Positions 16,614-25,178 of a DNA stretch of 64,000 nucleotides are shown here, piece after piece. The notes below the pieces were generated by a model that saw nothing but the letters and a program-made list of their open reading frames with translations, made no database searches and was not told the DNA's origin. The stretch comes from Flavobacterium sp. N502540 (lineage in GTDB: Bacteria > Bacteroidota > Bacteroidia > Flavobacteriales > Flavobacteriaceae). Numbering within the stretch: position 1 is the first letter of the stretch; every line of letters starts with the position of its first letter. The DNA lies in contig NZ_CP110012.1 of NCBI RefSeq assembly GCF_025947365.1, positions 2,852,001 through 2,916,000 of the forward strand, in the 5' to 3' direction. Position numbers and translations under genes: made by a program.

Positions 16614-16655
16614 ACATTTCACAATATACATTTCACAATATACATTTCACAATAT
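16614..16655. repeat. Three tandem 14-bp repeats
   Basis: ACATTTCACAATAT occurs three times head to tail without mismatch, and a similar GTTTACAGTTT lies just before. It is in the spacer between hemL and the metalloprotease gene. Confidence 0.8.
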
Positions 16656-16748
16656 TCGGCCTCATTTTGCAGCTTAAACATTAAAATCACAAAGTAGTTA
16701 ATGAAAAGTTAATAAAAAGGTTTTCCGTCGTATATTCAGGATAAAAAT

Positions 16749-16756
16749 TATTTTTG
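16749..16756 (+). promoter_or_regulatory. Putative -7 element of the metalloprotease gene
   Basis: TATTTTTG matches TAnnTTTG and lies 30 bases before the start codon at 16787. No TTG is present at the usual -33 distance. Confidence 0.4.
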
Positions 16757-16786
16757 TTTATTAAGTAACCATTAAACCTGCAATAA

Positions 16787-19261
16787 ATGAAGAAATTTCT
16801 CATTTTAACTACAATAGCGGCATTTGTGCTATTTCCCACTTCTCAATTTGCACAATCAAATAAGAAAAAATCTAAAAAAGACGAATCGGCAGCTGCCCCG
16901 CCGGAGAAAAAACCGGAGTCAGCAATTAAAGACTACAGCAAGGTAATCACCAAAGACGCTATCTCTGATGACGGACTTTTTAAAGTGCACAAAGTCGATA
17001 AAAAATACTATTTCGAGATTCCGAATAAATACCTGAACAAAGACATGCTTTTAGTCAGCAGGTTGTCGAAATTGCCTTCTAATTTGGGTGGTGGTTATGT
17101 AAATGCAGGATCAGAAACCAACGAGCAACTAATTGTTTGGCAGCGTTTTCAGGATAAAATTCTCATCAAATCAAAATCATACAATGCAGTTGCCAATGAT
17201 ACTTTGCCGATTAGTATTTCGGTAAAATCAAATAACTACGAACCTACATTATTCGCTTTTGATATTGTAGCTTTTAGTAAAGATTCGGCCAACACTGTTG
17301 TGGATGTTACCAAATTTTACAGTACTGATGTTAAGGCTATCAGCGGAATATCGGCAGAAATGCGTGAAGTGTATAAAGTAAAAGGACTTGATGATTCGAG
17401 AAGTTTTATTAACACCATCAAGAGTTTTCCGATGAATATCGAGGTAATTCAGGATATGACCTATAATGCTTCAAAGCCATCGATGCTGGAAGATACAGAA
17501 TCGATTAGTATTCAGATGAACCAGTCGATGATTTTATTGCCTGAAGTGCCAATGAAACCAAGGTTGGCAGATCCAAGAGTAGGCTGGTTTACCGTAAGTC
17601 AGTACGATTATGGAAGTAATGAATTAAAATCTGATCTTAAAACTTACATTCGTCGTTGGAGATTGGAACCAAAAGATCCGGAAGCCTATGCAAGAGGAGA
17701 ACTGGTTGAACCGGTAAAACCTATCGTTTATTATTTGGATCCTGCGACTCCTGAAAAACTGCGCAAGTATATCAAACAAGGAATAGAAGAATGGCAAAAG
17801 CCTTTTGAAACAGCAGGATTTAAGAATGCAATTATCGCAAAAGATGCTCCGACAAAAGAAGAAGATCCTGATTTTAGTCCGGAAGATGTTCGATATTCAG
17901 TTGTTCGTTATGTTGCAAGTACCACGCGAAATGCAGTTGGTCCGAGTGTTTCAGATCCTAGAAGCGGTGAAATAATCGAAAGCGATGTGATTTGGTACCA
18001 CAATCATTTACGTTCGTACAGAAACCGATATTTACTAGAAACCGGAGCAGCAAACCCATCAGCCAGAACTTTGCAAACCGGAGACGAAGAAATGGGAGAG
18101 ATGATGCGTATGGTAATTGCTCATGAGGTAGGTCACGCTTTAGGTTTTCCGCATAATATGGGGGCAAGCTGTGCCTATGACGTAGAAAGTTACCGAAATG
18201 GTGATTTTACCCAGCAAAACGGAATTTCTGCCAGTATAATGGACTATGCGAGATACAATTATATCGCGCAGCCGGGAGATAAAAATATTCGTTTTATTCG
18301 TAAAATGGGGGCTTACGATCACTATGCTTTAAACTGGGGATACAGAGTGATTCCAAATGCAAAATCTCCTAAGGATGAAAAAGCAACTCTGGACAAATGG
18401 ATTTTGGACAAAGCCGGAAATCCTTTGTATAAATTTGGAAAACAAAGCAGTGCTTTTGACCCTACTTCGCAAACCGAAGATATTGGAAATAATTCAATGA
18501 AAGCGAGTACTTATGGACTTAAAAACCTGGAATATGTAGCAGCCCATTTAAATGAATGGACGAGTAATGTGACCAATAATTATGAAGATCTGGACGAATT
18601 GTATAAAGAAATGCTGGACGTTTGGAGCCGATATGTAGGTCATGTGGTGACGAATGTTGGTGGAGTTTATGAAAATACTAAAAATCCAAATCAGGCAGGA
18701 AGTGTTTATGAAGTAGTACCGAAAGCGAAACAAATTGAAGCAATGAACTGGCTTCAGACCAATGCTTTTGCATCACCAACATGGATCGTAAATGTGGCGA
18801 CTTTAAAGAATACTGATTTTGCTGGTTATGCAGAGAAATTCAGAAGCTTACAGGTGAGACAGCTGAATAGTTTGCTTAGTATTGGACGTATCGGCAGATT
18901 GGTTGACAATGAAATTCTTGGAGCAGACACTTATAAAGCATTGGATTTATTAAGAGATACACGAAAAGGAATCTGGAAAGAGGCCGCAACACCAGGAAAT
19001 GTTACGATTTACAGAAGAAACCTGCAACGTGGCTATATTGATCGAATGGGAGCTTTAATGACAGAAGAAATAAAGCCATCTGACAGATCAACAGTGTATT
19101 ATAATGTGGGACAATCTGATGTCAGAGCCCTGGTTCGCGGAGAATTGAATGCATTAAGAAGTACACTTTTAGCAGCAAAAGCAAGACCTGTAAATGCAGA
19201 AACCAAATACCATTATGAGGATTGCATTAAGAGAATTGACTTAATTCTTAATCCGAAATAA
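16787..19261 (+). CDS. Secreted zinc metalloprotease (DUF5117/DUF5118 type)
   Basis: The 824-residue protein has a signal peptide (to about residue 22, FPTSQFAQ) and a lysine-rich start of the mature chain. The zinc site is the metzincin-type HEVGHALGFPH with H446, E447, H450 and H456, and a nearby SIMDYARYNY may hold the Met-turn. The long N-terminal region (VITKDAISDDGLFKVHKVDKK onward) and the C-terminal region correspond to the DUF5117/DUF5118 architecture of Bacteroidota zinc-dependent metalloproteases. It is expected in the periplasm or outside the cell. Substrate is unknown. A terminator follows directly. Confidence 0.9.
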   Translation: MKKFLILTTIAAFVLFPTSQFAQSNKKKSKKDESAAAPPEKKPESAIKDYSKVITKDAISDDGLFKVHKVDKKYYFEIPNKYLNKDMLLVSRLSKLPSNLGGGYVNAGSETNEQLIVWQRFQDKILIKSKSYNAVANDTLPISISVKSNNYEPTLFAFDIVAFSKDSANTVVDVTKFYSTDVKAISGISAEMREVYKVKGLDDSRSFINTIKSFPMNIEVIQDMTYNASKPSMLEDTESISIQMNQSMILLPEVPMKPRLADPRVGWFTVSQYDYGSNELKSDLKTYIRRWRLEPKDPEAYARGELVEPVKPIVYYLDPATPEKLRKYIKQGIEEWQKPFETAGFKNAIIAKDAPTKEEDPDFSPEDVRYSVVRYVASTTRNAVGPSVSDPRSGEIIESDVIWYHNHLRSYRNRYLLETGAANPSARTLQTGDEEMGEMMRMVIAHEVGHALGFPHNMGASCAYDVESYRNGDFTQQNGISASIMDYARYNYIAQPGDKNIRFIRKMGAYDHYALNWGYRVIPNAKSPKDEKATLDKWILDKAGNPLYKFGKQSSAFDPTSQTEDIGNNSMKASTYGLKNLEYVAAHLNEWTSNVTNNYEDLDELYKEMLDVWSRYVGHVVTNVGGVYENTKNPNQAGSVYEVVPKAKQIEAMNWLQTNAFASPTWIVNVATLKNTDFAGYAEKFRSLQVRQLNSLLSIGRIGRLVDNEILGADTYKALDLLRDTRKGIWKEAATPGNVTIYRRNLQRGYIDRMGALMTEEIKPSDRSTVYYNVGQSDVRALVRGELNALRSTLLAAKARPVNAETKYHYEDCIKRIDLILNPK

Positions 19262-19270
19262 GAACTTATA

Positions 19271-19300
19271 AAAAAAAGAGGCTTTTGAGCCTCTTTTTTT
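19271..19300. terminator. Bidirectional terminator
   Basis: AAAAAAGAGGCT and AGCCTCTTTTTT form a 12-bp stem with a short T-rich loop, with A and T tracts on both sides. It sits between convergent genes ending at 19261 and 19311. Confidence 0.9.
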
Positions 19301-19310
19301 ATGAATGATA

Positions 19311-19748
19311 TTAGTTATTTGCCTTTTTGTATTCTCTCACTTTCTCTTTTGCTTTCTCTCTTTTTTCGTCTTGTATAGAGGTCCATTTTTTGTACTGGTC
19401 AGCATTCAGTATCGATTTCATTTTGGCGTCGTTAGCTGCTTTTTCATCCATTATTTGTTTTTTAAAAGCAGCCTTTTCTTCTGTTGTTGGTTTTGTACCG
19501 CTGTCTTTTCTGTTTTTACGGTCTTCTCTAAATTTTTCAGCGTTAGCACTTCTGTCAGCCAGAAGCTGTTTTATCTGACTTTGCTGATTGGCATCCAGAT
19601 TTAGTTCAGAAGTAAGTTTCTTTAACTGTTTGTCATTGCGTTGTTCCGGAGTTAGTCGCTCTCTTTGTGGTTGAACAGTCTGATCCGCTTCTTGTGCAAA
19701 ACTCGCTATTCCAACGAATAAGAAAGCTGCAATAATTAATTTTTTCAT
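19311..19748 (-). CDS. Spy/CpxP-like periplasmic protein (DUF4890-like)
   Basis: The 145-residue protein has a clean signal peptide (MKKLIIAAFLFVGIASFAQ). The mature part is very charged and helical and contains LTPEQRNDKQLKKLTSELNL and LNADQYKKW, which resemble the LTxxQ motifs of Spy and CpxP chaperone-like proteins. Such proteins form curved helical dimers in the periplasm and bind unfolded protein or sense stress. Assignment rests on composition and motif only. It is monocistronic. Confidence 0.7.
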   Translation of the reverse strand: MKKLIIAAFLFVGIASFAQEADQTVQPQRERLTPEQRNDKQLKKLTSELNLDANQQSQIKQLLADRSANAEKFREDRKNRKDSGTKPTTEEKAAFKKQIMDEKAANDAKMKSILNADQYKKWTSIQDEKREKAKEKVREYKKANN

Positions 19749-19859
19749 GAGGTACGTTTTTTAATTGTTTATAGCATTTAGACTTTATCGGATGAAAGAG
19801 GTTTAACGAGCTTGTCGTAATTATAGTTTATTTAACAAAATCAGATATGAAAAAGGTTT

Positions 19860-19937
19860 ATGTATTTGGTTTTTAGTGTTTTAATGATGGTTTTGTCAGT
19901 CTATGTTTTTTATCATGTTTTTATAAGAAAAGGTTAA
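19860..19937 (+). CDS. Possible 25-residue membrane microprotein
   Basis: The ORF encodes MYLVFSVLMMVLSVYVFYHV and ends FIRKG, a single hydrophobic helix with a positive C-terminus. It sits alone in the spacer before the DUF4274 gene. Its hydrophobicity could be chance in AT-rich DNA, and there is no independent support. Confidence 0.2.
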   Translation: MYLVFSVLMMVLSVYVFYHVFIRKG

Positions 19938-19990
19938 TTAAATTTGTTTTCATAATAGAAAGAAGAGACACTTATCATCAGAATCAAAAA

Positions 19991-20914
19991 ATGGAAGAAT
20001 TATTTAGTAAAAAAAATAAAAACCGGGTTTTAAAAGCGGTAAACGGAGAGATGTCCTATCAGAAGTTAACTGCAGCAGAATGGCATCAGTTTGTTCAAAA
20101 CTGGAATTATGATGATGGGATCGAACCTTTTGAGTGGATTGTCAAACAAAAAACACTTGATAAGGGAACAGTTCTTTGTTTGTATTGGCTGCTGCAGCCC
20201 GATTATTTTTGCAGGTTTAAAAGTGAAGATGAGGCAAGAGAAGATTTGTATTTCGATCAATATAAATTATTGAAAGAAATCGAAGGAAGGTATACAACAG
20301 GTTTTTATCAGGACGAGAATTTTTCTTTTAATCCCAAAGAAAGTTTTGTAGATGAAAATTCCAATCTCGAAGGTATTCCGTCTGAAATGTTGACTAAGAC
20401 AAAAGGAGTAGTTTTCGAACGACAGGATATTGAATTTGCTTTTTTAAGAAATCCGAACGAAAAAGAGCTGAAAACGATTGCCAGCCGCATAGCAGATGCC
20501 ATAAAGATTATTCAGATTTCAAAATCCGATTTTGTTTACGATAATACAGATATAGCAATAAGCACTATTGTGGAAAGTGTCGAATACTGGAAAACCAATG
20601 AACTGGGGAAGATCAAAATTAAAAATTTGTCTTATTTATGGATGGATTGTATGCATAAAAAGCACAATTGGGAGTGGATTGTCTGGGATTGGGAAACCGG
20701 AAATAATCTGGGAGTCACAAATACCACTAAAGAATTGACCTGTTTGGCAGATACGATTATCAATCATACCATAGACGGATTTCAGGCAGTTTCGATTATT
20801 AGTGATTTGTACAAAGATTTGGAAGGAGTGAATAATTTTTATGATTTAAAGAGAGATCCTTACAGTGGAATTGGGTTGCTTTTTAGCACCGATCATATGA
20901 AATTTAGAGAGTAG
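19991..20914 (+). CDS. DUF4274 domain protein
   Basis: The 307-residue soluble protein has an N-terminal DUF4274-like region: MSYQKLTAAEWHQFVQNWNYDDG, then EPFEWIVKQKTLDKGTVLCLYWL and the Asp-rich DYFCRF segment. The C-terminal half (about 150-307) has no recognised motif, apart from a W-rich KHNWEWIVWDWETG stretch. DUF4274 proteins are of unknown function and are often found near polymorphic toxin or immunity genes, but no toxin is seen here. It is followed after 5 bases by another unknown gene, probably in the same transcript. Confidence 0.75.
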   Translation: MEELFSKKNKNRVLKAVNGEMSYQKLTAAEWHQFVQNWNYDDGIEPFEWIVKQKTLDKGTVLCLYWLLQPDYFCRFKSEDEAREDLYFDQYKLLKEIEGRYTTGFYQDENFSFNPKESFVDENSNLEGIPSEMLTKTKGVVFERQDIEFAFLRNPNEKELKTIASRIADAIKIIQISKSDFVYDNTDIAISTIVESVEYWKTNELGKIKIKNLSYLWMDCMHKKHNWEWIVWDWETGNNLGVTNTTKELTCLADTIINHTIDGFQAVSIISDLYKDLEGVNNFYDLKRDPYSGIGLLFSTDHMKFRE

Positions 20915-20919
20915 TAATC

Positions 20920-21336
20920 ATGGTGTTGAGAAAAATTAAGGTTGAGGATAATGGCTATTTGTATAAATGCGAATCTGGATTTGGAATTAATACAGAAATA
21001 GCAACATTTGAGATAACAATATTTTTAGAGAATTATAAGCAGACACCTCTAAAAATTAATTTCATTACCTGGGAAGATTTATATGCTGGAAACCCATTAA
21101 AAACGGGTGTGGCTTTGAAAAAAATAGCTACTCAAACAGAAGAATTTGTTAACTTAAACCGACCTAAATATATTAGAGAATTTATTTTATATGGCTTGAA
21201 ATTGGGTTGGAATGGTCAAAACAAACTTGAATCTATTGATGGTTTAAGAATATTGAGGAGTTTAGATTTTGATGTTTCTTCTTTATATCCAAAAGAGGGA
21301 TTTTTTGTGGGACACGGCAGAGAATATTTAAAATAA
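20920..21336 (+). CDS. Hypothetical protein, partner of the DUF4274 gene
   Basis: The 138-residue soluble protein has no signal peptide or membrane helix. Its first half is beta-rich (GYLYKCESGFGI, EIATFEITIFLE, TPLKINFITWEDLY), and the C-terminal part contains REFILYGLKLGW and a GLRILRSLDFD stretch. It starts 5 bases after the DUF4274 stop, so the pair is probably cotranscribed. Small size, acidic nature and context are compatible with an immunity-like protein, but there is no motif to support this. I do not recognise it. Confidence 0.6.
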   Translation: MVLRKIKVEDNGYLYKCESGFGINTEIATFEITIFLENYKQTPLKINFITWEDLYAGNPLKTGVALKKIATQTEEFVNLNRPKYIREFILYGLKLGWNGQNKLESIDGLRILRSLDFDVSSLYPKEGFFVGHGREYLK

Positions 21337-21411
21337 ATTGATTTTTCCTGATTGGAAATTTACTTCAAAAATTAACTACTTTAGGAAGACCATAATTTAA
21401 AACAAACTATT

Positions 21412-22437
21412 ATGAGTTTAAAGGATACAAAAAACAGGAATAAAATAGCTTTTTTTTCAACACAGCCTTACGACAAAAGCTTCTTTAATAAATATAATGA
21501 TCCGTTTGGTTTTGAATTGGATTTCTTTGAGACACAATTGAATCCTCAAACAGCTGCATTGATTGAAAACGCTTCGATTGTTTGTGTTTTTGTAAACGAT
21601 ATTGTCAACGAGGCCGTATTGAAGCAATTGGCTGAAAAAGGAGTACAAATTATTGCTTTGCGTTGTGCGGGTTTTAATAATGTTGATTTGGATGCTGCTA
21701 AAAAGTACAATTTGAAAGTTTGCCGCGTTCCGGCTTACTCGCCTCAGGCTGTTGCAGAGCATGCAATGGCGATGATTTTAACGCTGAACAGAAAGATGCA
21801 TAAAGCTTACAATAGAGTTCGGGAACAAAATTTTTCACTAAACGGATTACTAGGCTTCGATTTGTTTGGAAAGACAGTCGGAATCATTGGAACGGGAAAT
21901 ATTGGAAAAGCTTTTGCAAAGATTGCGATAGGATTTGGCTGTAAAGTTCTTGCGTATGATATAGTAACAAGCGCGGAAATGGAAAAAGACGGTGTTCGGT
22001 TTGTTTCGTTGGAAGAAATCTTCAAATCCAGTGATATTATCTCCTTACATTGTCCTTTAAACGATCAGACGAAACATATTGTTAATAAGGAGTCTATTAT
22101 TTTAATGAAAGACAGCGTGATGATCATCAATACCAGCCGTGGAGCTTTGATTGAAACAGCGGCTGTTATTGAAGGTTTGAAAGAAGGTAAAATAGGCTAT
22201 TTAGGAATTGATGTTTACGAACAGGAAGAGAAATTGTTCTTTAGGGATCTTTCGGCTGATATTATTCAGGACGACGCGATTCAGCGTTTAATGAGTTTTC
22301 CAAATGTACTGGTGACAGCGCATCAGGCCTTTTTTACGAATGAAGCTTTAACGCAGATCGCCTTGGTGACCTTTGACAACATCAAGTCTTTGCTGGAGCA
22401 GAATGATATTGAAAATAAAGCAGCTTTGTTGGTTTAA
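21412..22437 (+). CDS. D-2-hydroxyacid dehydrogenase (D-lactate dehydrogenase-like)
   Basis: This 341-residue cytoplasmic enzyme of the D-isomer-specific 2-hydroxyacid dehydrogenase family probably interconverts pyruvate and D-lactate with NADH. The NAD-binding GTGNIG lies at 160-165 in GIIGTGNIGKAFAKIAIGFG. The catalytic arginine is R243 (NTSRGALIE), the acidic partner is in DVYEQEE (about 270-273), and the acid histidine is H304 (AHQAFFT). RCAGFNNVDLDAA and CRVPAYSPQAVAEHA are typical of the LdhA group. The gene is followed by a palindrome that may end the transcript. Confidence 0.92.
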   Translation: MSLKDTKNRNKIAFFSTQPYDKSFFNKYNDPFGFELDFFETQLNPQTAALIENASIVCVFVNDIVNEAVLKQLAEKGVQIIALRCAGFNNVDLDAAKKYNLKVCRVPAYSPQAVAEHAMAMILTLNRKMHKAYNRVREQNFSLNGLLGFDLFGKTVGIIGTGNIGKAFAKIAIGFGCKVLAYDIVTSAEMEKDGVRFVSLEEIFKSSDIISLHCPLNDQTKHIVNKESIILMKDSVMIINTSRGALIETAAVIEGLKEGKIGYLGIDVYEQEEKLFFRDLSADIIQDDAIQRLMSFPNVLVTAHQAFFTNEALTQIALVTFDNIKSLLEQNDIENKAALLV

Positions 22438-22447
22438 ATGGAATCAC

Positions 22448-22480
22448 AAACCCGGCAGATTTTTAAAACCTGTCGGGTTT
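22448..22480. repeat. 33-bp palindrome (copy B, imperfect)
   Basis: AAACCCGGCAGATTTT, a T, then AAAACCTGTCGGGTTT. The left arm has two changes relative to the right arm's complement, so pairing is weaker than in copies at 2525 and 23140. It lies 10 bases after the dehydrogenase stop. Confidence 0.7.
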
Positions 22481-22517
22481 AGAAACGGAATCGTAAAAAT
22501 TTAAAAAAAGAGAAAAT

Positions 22518-23120
22518 ATGAAAAGAAAAATTTTAATGGCATTTGTAATTTTAGGAATGATTTCGTGCCAGAATAAAGAAAAAACGGAAAAAGAAAATGT
22601 GGTCGAAGCCATTGCAACCGATACTATAACAAAAACAGCAGTCGGAACTGCGGATGTAAGTGATGTTCCTGTAAAAGACGATAAAACGGTAGAGTTAATC
22701 AGAAAGCAGCTTCTGGTTTTGCTAAAAAAGGATTTACCGGCTTTGACAAAAGACGATCGGTTTTTTTATTATGATGCATTTGATTTAAATAATGATCAGA
22801 AAGAGGAGTATTTTGTAGGCTTCTCTAATTCCTATTTTTGTGGAAGTGGTGGCTGCTCCGGATACATTTTAAATAATGACGGAAGTCTGATTAATTCTTT
22901 TACAGTAACTGATTTCCCAATTTATGTAACCACTTCAGTATCTGAAAAATTTTATAATCTAATAGCTGTAAGTGGAGGGAAATTTCATCTTCTAAAACTG
23001 AAAAACGGAAAATATCCGTCAAATCCATCTGTTCAGGAAGTTGTCAAAGAGGAGGCTACAAGAGAAAGTGCAAAGGTTTTGGATATTGATGGGAAGAAGT
23101 TGGAGAAGTACTCGTTTTAA
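22518..23120 (+). CDS. Hypothetical lipoprotein with EF-like Asp loop
   Basis: The 200-residue protein has a lipoprotein signal (AFVILGMISC, Cys 17) and a charged Thr/Val-rich linker. The C-terminal domain (about 60-200) includes YYDAFDLNNDQKEEYFVGF, an Asp-rich loop of the FG-GAP or calcium-binding kind, and YFCGSGGCSGYIL with two close cysteines. It would sit at a membrane facing the periplasm. Similar loop-bearing lipoproteins exist in many Bacteroidota, but I do not recognise a named family. It ends in front of a convergent palindrome terminator. Confidence 0.65.
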   Translation: MKRKILMAFVILGMISCQNKEKTEKENVVEAIATDTITKTAVGTADVSDVPVKDDKTVELIRKQLLVLLKKDLPALTKDDRFFYYDAFDLNNDQKEEYFVGFSNSYFCGSGGCSGYILNNDGSLINSFTVTDFPIYVTTSVSEKFYNLIAVSGGKFHLLKLKNGKYPSNPSVQEVVKEEATRESAKVLDIDGKKLEKYSF

Positions 23121-23139
23121 TCAAATTGTATTAAAAAAT

Positions 23140-23172
23140 AAACCCGACAGGTTTTTAAAACCTGTCGGGTTT
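23140..23172. terminator. 33-bp palindrome between convergent genes (copy C)
   Basis: A perfect 16-bp stem, AAACCCGACAGGTTTT with its complement around one T. It lies between the convergent stops at 23120 and 23231. Compared with copy A at 2525 it has a C/G pair where A has a T/A pair, so the stem is kept while the sequence changes. Confidence 0.7.
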
Positions 23173-23230
23173 GAATATTAAGATGCCAATTATAGAATTT
23201 TGAATTCCCAGAATTGACTTTTTTATAAAA

Positions 23231-24931
23231 TTATCCTACCAATTCCACAAATTTAAACTCACCTTCAACCGCTACTTTAGTCAGGCCATGTTTAGATAAG
23301 TTTTTCATAGAAGCATCCCATTTTTTACCGCTTAAATTTGCAGTAATTTTTAGTTGCTGAAGATCCATTTTATTTTCATTTCCTTTCAATAAGTCTACGA
23401 TAAATTTCTCTTCGTCTGATAATTCGACAGTCTGTTTTTTCTCCGGACGCATTTGCGGGAATAATAAAACTTCTTGAATCGATGCGTTATTCGTTAAATA
23501 CATAATCAAACGGTCCATTCCAATTCCCATTCCTGATGTTGGAGGCATACCGTATTCTAAAGCTCTTAAGAAATCCTCATCGATAATTCCGTTCGCTTCA
23601 TCATCACCTTTTGCAGCCAGACGCATTTGATCTTCAAAACGCTCGCGTTGGTCAATTGGGTCGTTTAATTCTGAGTAAGCATTTGCAATTTCTTTACCAC
23701 AAACCATTAGTTCAAAACGTTCGGTTAAGTCTGGATTGTCGCGGTGTTCTTTACATAACGGAGACATTTCTTTTGGATAATCCGTAATGAAAGTAGGCTG
23801 GATGTAGTTTCCTTCGCATTTCGCGCCAAAAATTTCATCGATTAGTTTTCCTTTCCCCATTGTTTTATCGACGTCTATTCCCATTCCTTTTGCAGCGTCA
23901 TATAATTCCTCTTCGCTTTTTCCGGAAATATCAAAACCGGTAAAATGTTTGATCGAATCCGTCATTGTAACACGGGCATAAGGCGCTTTAAAGTTAATTT
24001 TGTGCTCGCCAAAAGTAACTTCGCTTGTTCCGTTTACCGCAATCGCACAATGCTCAAGAAGACCTTCAGCAAATTCCATCATCCAGTTGTAGTCTTTGTA
24101 GGCTACATATATTTCCATTGCAGTAAATTCAGGATTATGTGTTCTGTCCATTCCTTCATTTCTAAAGTTTTTAGAGAACTCATAAACACCTTCAAATCCA
24201 CCAACAATTAATCTTTTTAAATACAATTCGTTTGCAATACGCATGTAAAGCGGAATGTCAAGCGAATTATGGTGCGTAATAAACGGACGCGCTGCTGCAC
24301 CACCTGCAATTGGTTGTAAAACCGGAGTTTCAACTTCAAGATATCCAGCATCGTTAAAATAACCACGCATAGCGGTAAATAACTTGGTACGTTTGATGAA
24401 AGTCTCTTTAACATCCGGATTTACCGTTAGATCTACATAACGCATTCTATAACGCAATTCAGCATCATTAAAAGCATCGTGTACATTTCCTTCTTCATCC
24501 ACTTTTGGTAAAGGAAGCGGACGTAATGTTTTACTCAAAAAAGTAAAACCGCTCACACGAATACATTTTGCTCCAACCTGAGTCGTAAACAATTCTCCTT
24601 CAATACCAATAAAGTCACCTAAATCGGTTAATTTTTTAAATACCTGATTGTATAACGTTTTATCATCACCTTCGCACAAAACATCGCGATTAACGTACAA
24701 TTGTAAACGTCCTTCACTATCCTGCAACTCAGCAAAACAAGCTTTTCCCTGATCTCTCACACTCATCAAACGTCCGGCAACAATAACCTTCTTACCTTCC
24801 TCAAAAGATTCCTTTATCTGCTTTGAAGTGTGATTTACAGGAAAAAGATTAGCCGGATAAGGATTGATTCCTAAGTTGCGTAAGTTTTGAAGTTTTTCTC
24901 TTCGGATGATTTCTTGTTCTGATAATGCCAT
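23231..24931 (-). CDS. lysS: Lysyl-tRNA synthetase, class II
   Basis: The 566-residue enzyme charges tRNA-Lys. An N-terminal OB-fold (about 55-160, KKVIVAGRLMSVRDQGKACFAEL) binds the anticodon. The class II core follows with motif 1 (GYLEVETPVLQP), motif 2 (FRNEGMDRTHNPEFTAME) and motif 3 (GMPPTSGMGIGMDRLIM). A C-terminal extension of about 65 residues (ELSDEEKFIVDLLKGNE onward) goes beyond the enteric length of about 505 and is typical, to my knowledge, of Bacteroidota LysS. It is expressed alone on the minus strand. Confidence 0.97.
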   Translation of the reverse strand: MALSEQEIIRREKLQNLRNLGINPYPANLFPVNHTSKQIKESFEEGKKVIVAGRLMSVRDQGKACFAELQDSEGRLQLYVNRDVLCEGDDKTLYNQVFKKLTDLGDFIGIEGELFTTQVGAKCIRVSGFTFLSKTLRPLPLPKVDEEGNVHDAFNDAELRYRMRYVDLTVNPDVKETFIKRTKLFTAMRGYFNDAGYLEVETPVLQPIAGGAAARPFITHHNSLDIPLYMRIANELYLKRLIVGGFEGVYEFSKNFRNEGMDRTHNPEFTAMEIYVAYKDYNWMMEFAEGLLEHCAIAVNGTSEVTFGEHKINFKAPYARVTMTDSIKHFTGFDISGKSEEELYDAAKGMGIDVDKTMGKGKLIDEIFGAKCEGNYIQPTFITDYPKEMSPLCKEHRDNPDLTERFELMVCGKEIANAYSELNDPIDQRERFEDQMRLAAKGDDEANGIIDEDFLRALEYGMPPTSGMGIGMDRLIMYLTNNASIQEVLLFPQMRPEKKQTVELSDEEKFIVDLLKGNENKMDLQQLKITANLSGKKWDASMKNLSKHGLTKVAVEGEFKFVELVG

Positions 24932-24953
24932 TTTGTGCTCTTTTTTAAGTGTG

Positions 24954-24961
24954 CAAAGATA
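24954..24961 (-). promoter_or_regulatory. Putative -7 element of lysS
   Basis: TATCTTTG on the minus strand lies 22 bases before the lysS start and matches TAnnTTTG. No clear TTG is present upstream. Confidence 0.45.
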
Positions 24962-25153
24962 AAGAAAAGAATGTAGATTTCAGAATGCTGATTTTAGATT
25001 TTTTGAAGCAGTAATTTTCAGGTTTTCAAGGTAGTTTTGTCCCGCTTTTCACTTGTGTCTTTTCTAAGGTTCTAAGATTCTGAGTTTCTAACAATCTAAA
25101 AATCCAAGAATCCAAGAATCCAACAATCCGATTAAACAATCCACGAAACTTCG

Positions 25154-25161
25154 TATCTTTG
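25154..25161 (+). promoter_or_regulatory. Putative -7 element of the lipoprotein-lipB unit
   Basis: TATCTTTG lies 17 bases before the start at 25179. It matches TAnnTTTG but has no clear TTG at -33. Between it and lysS the spacer contains an AATCCAAG-type short tandem repeat (about 25100-25130). Confidence 0.45.
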
Positions 25162-25178
25162 AGAAAAAATTAACCAAG

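Noticed and set aside
16605..16660. Possible CRISPR-like repeat array
   Set aside because: The units are directly adjacent tandem copies without spacers.
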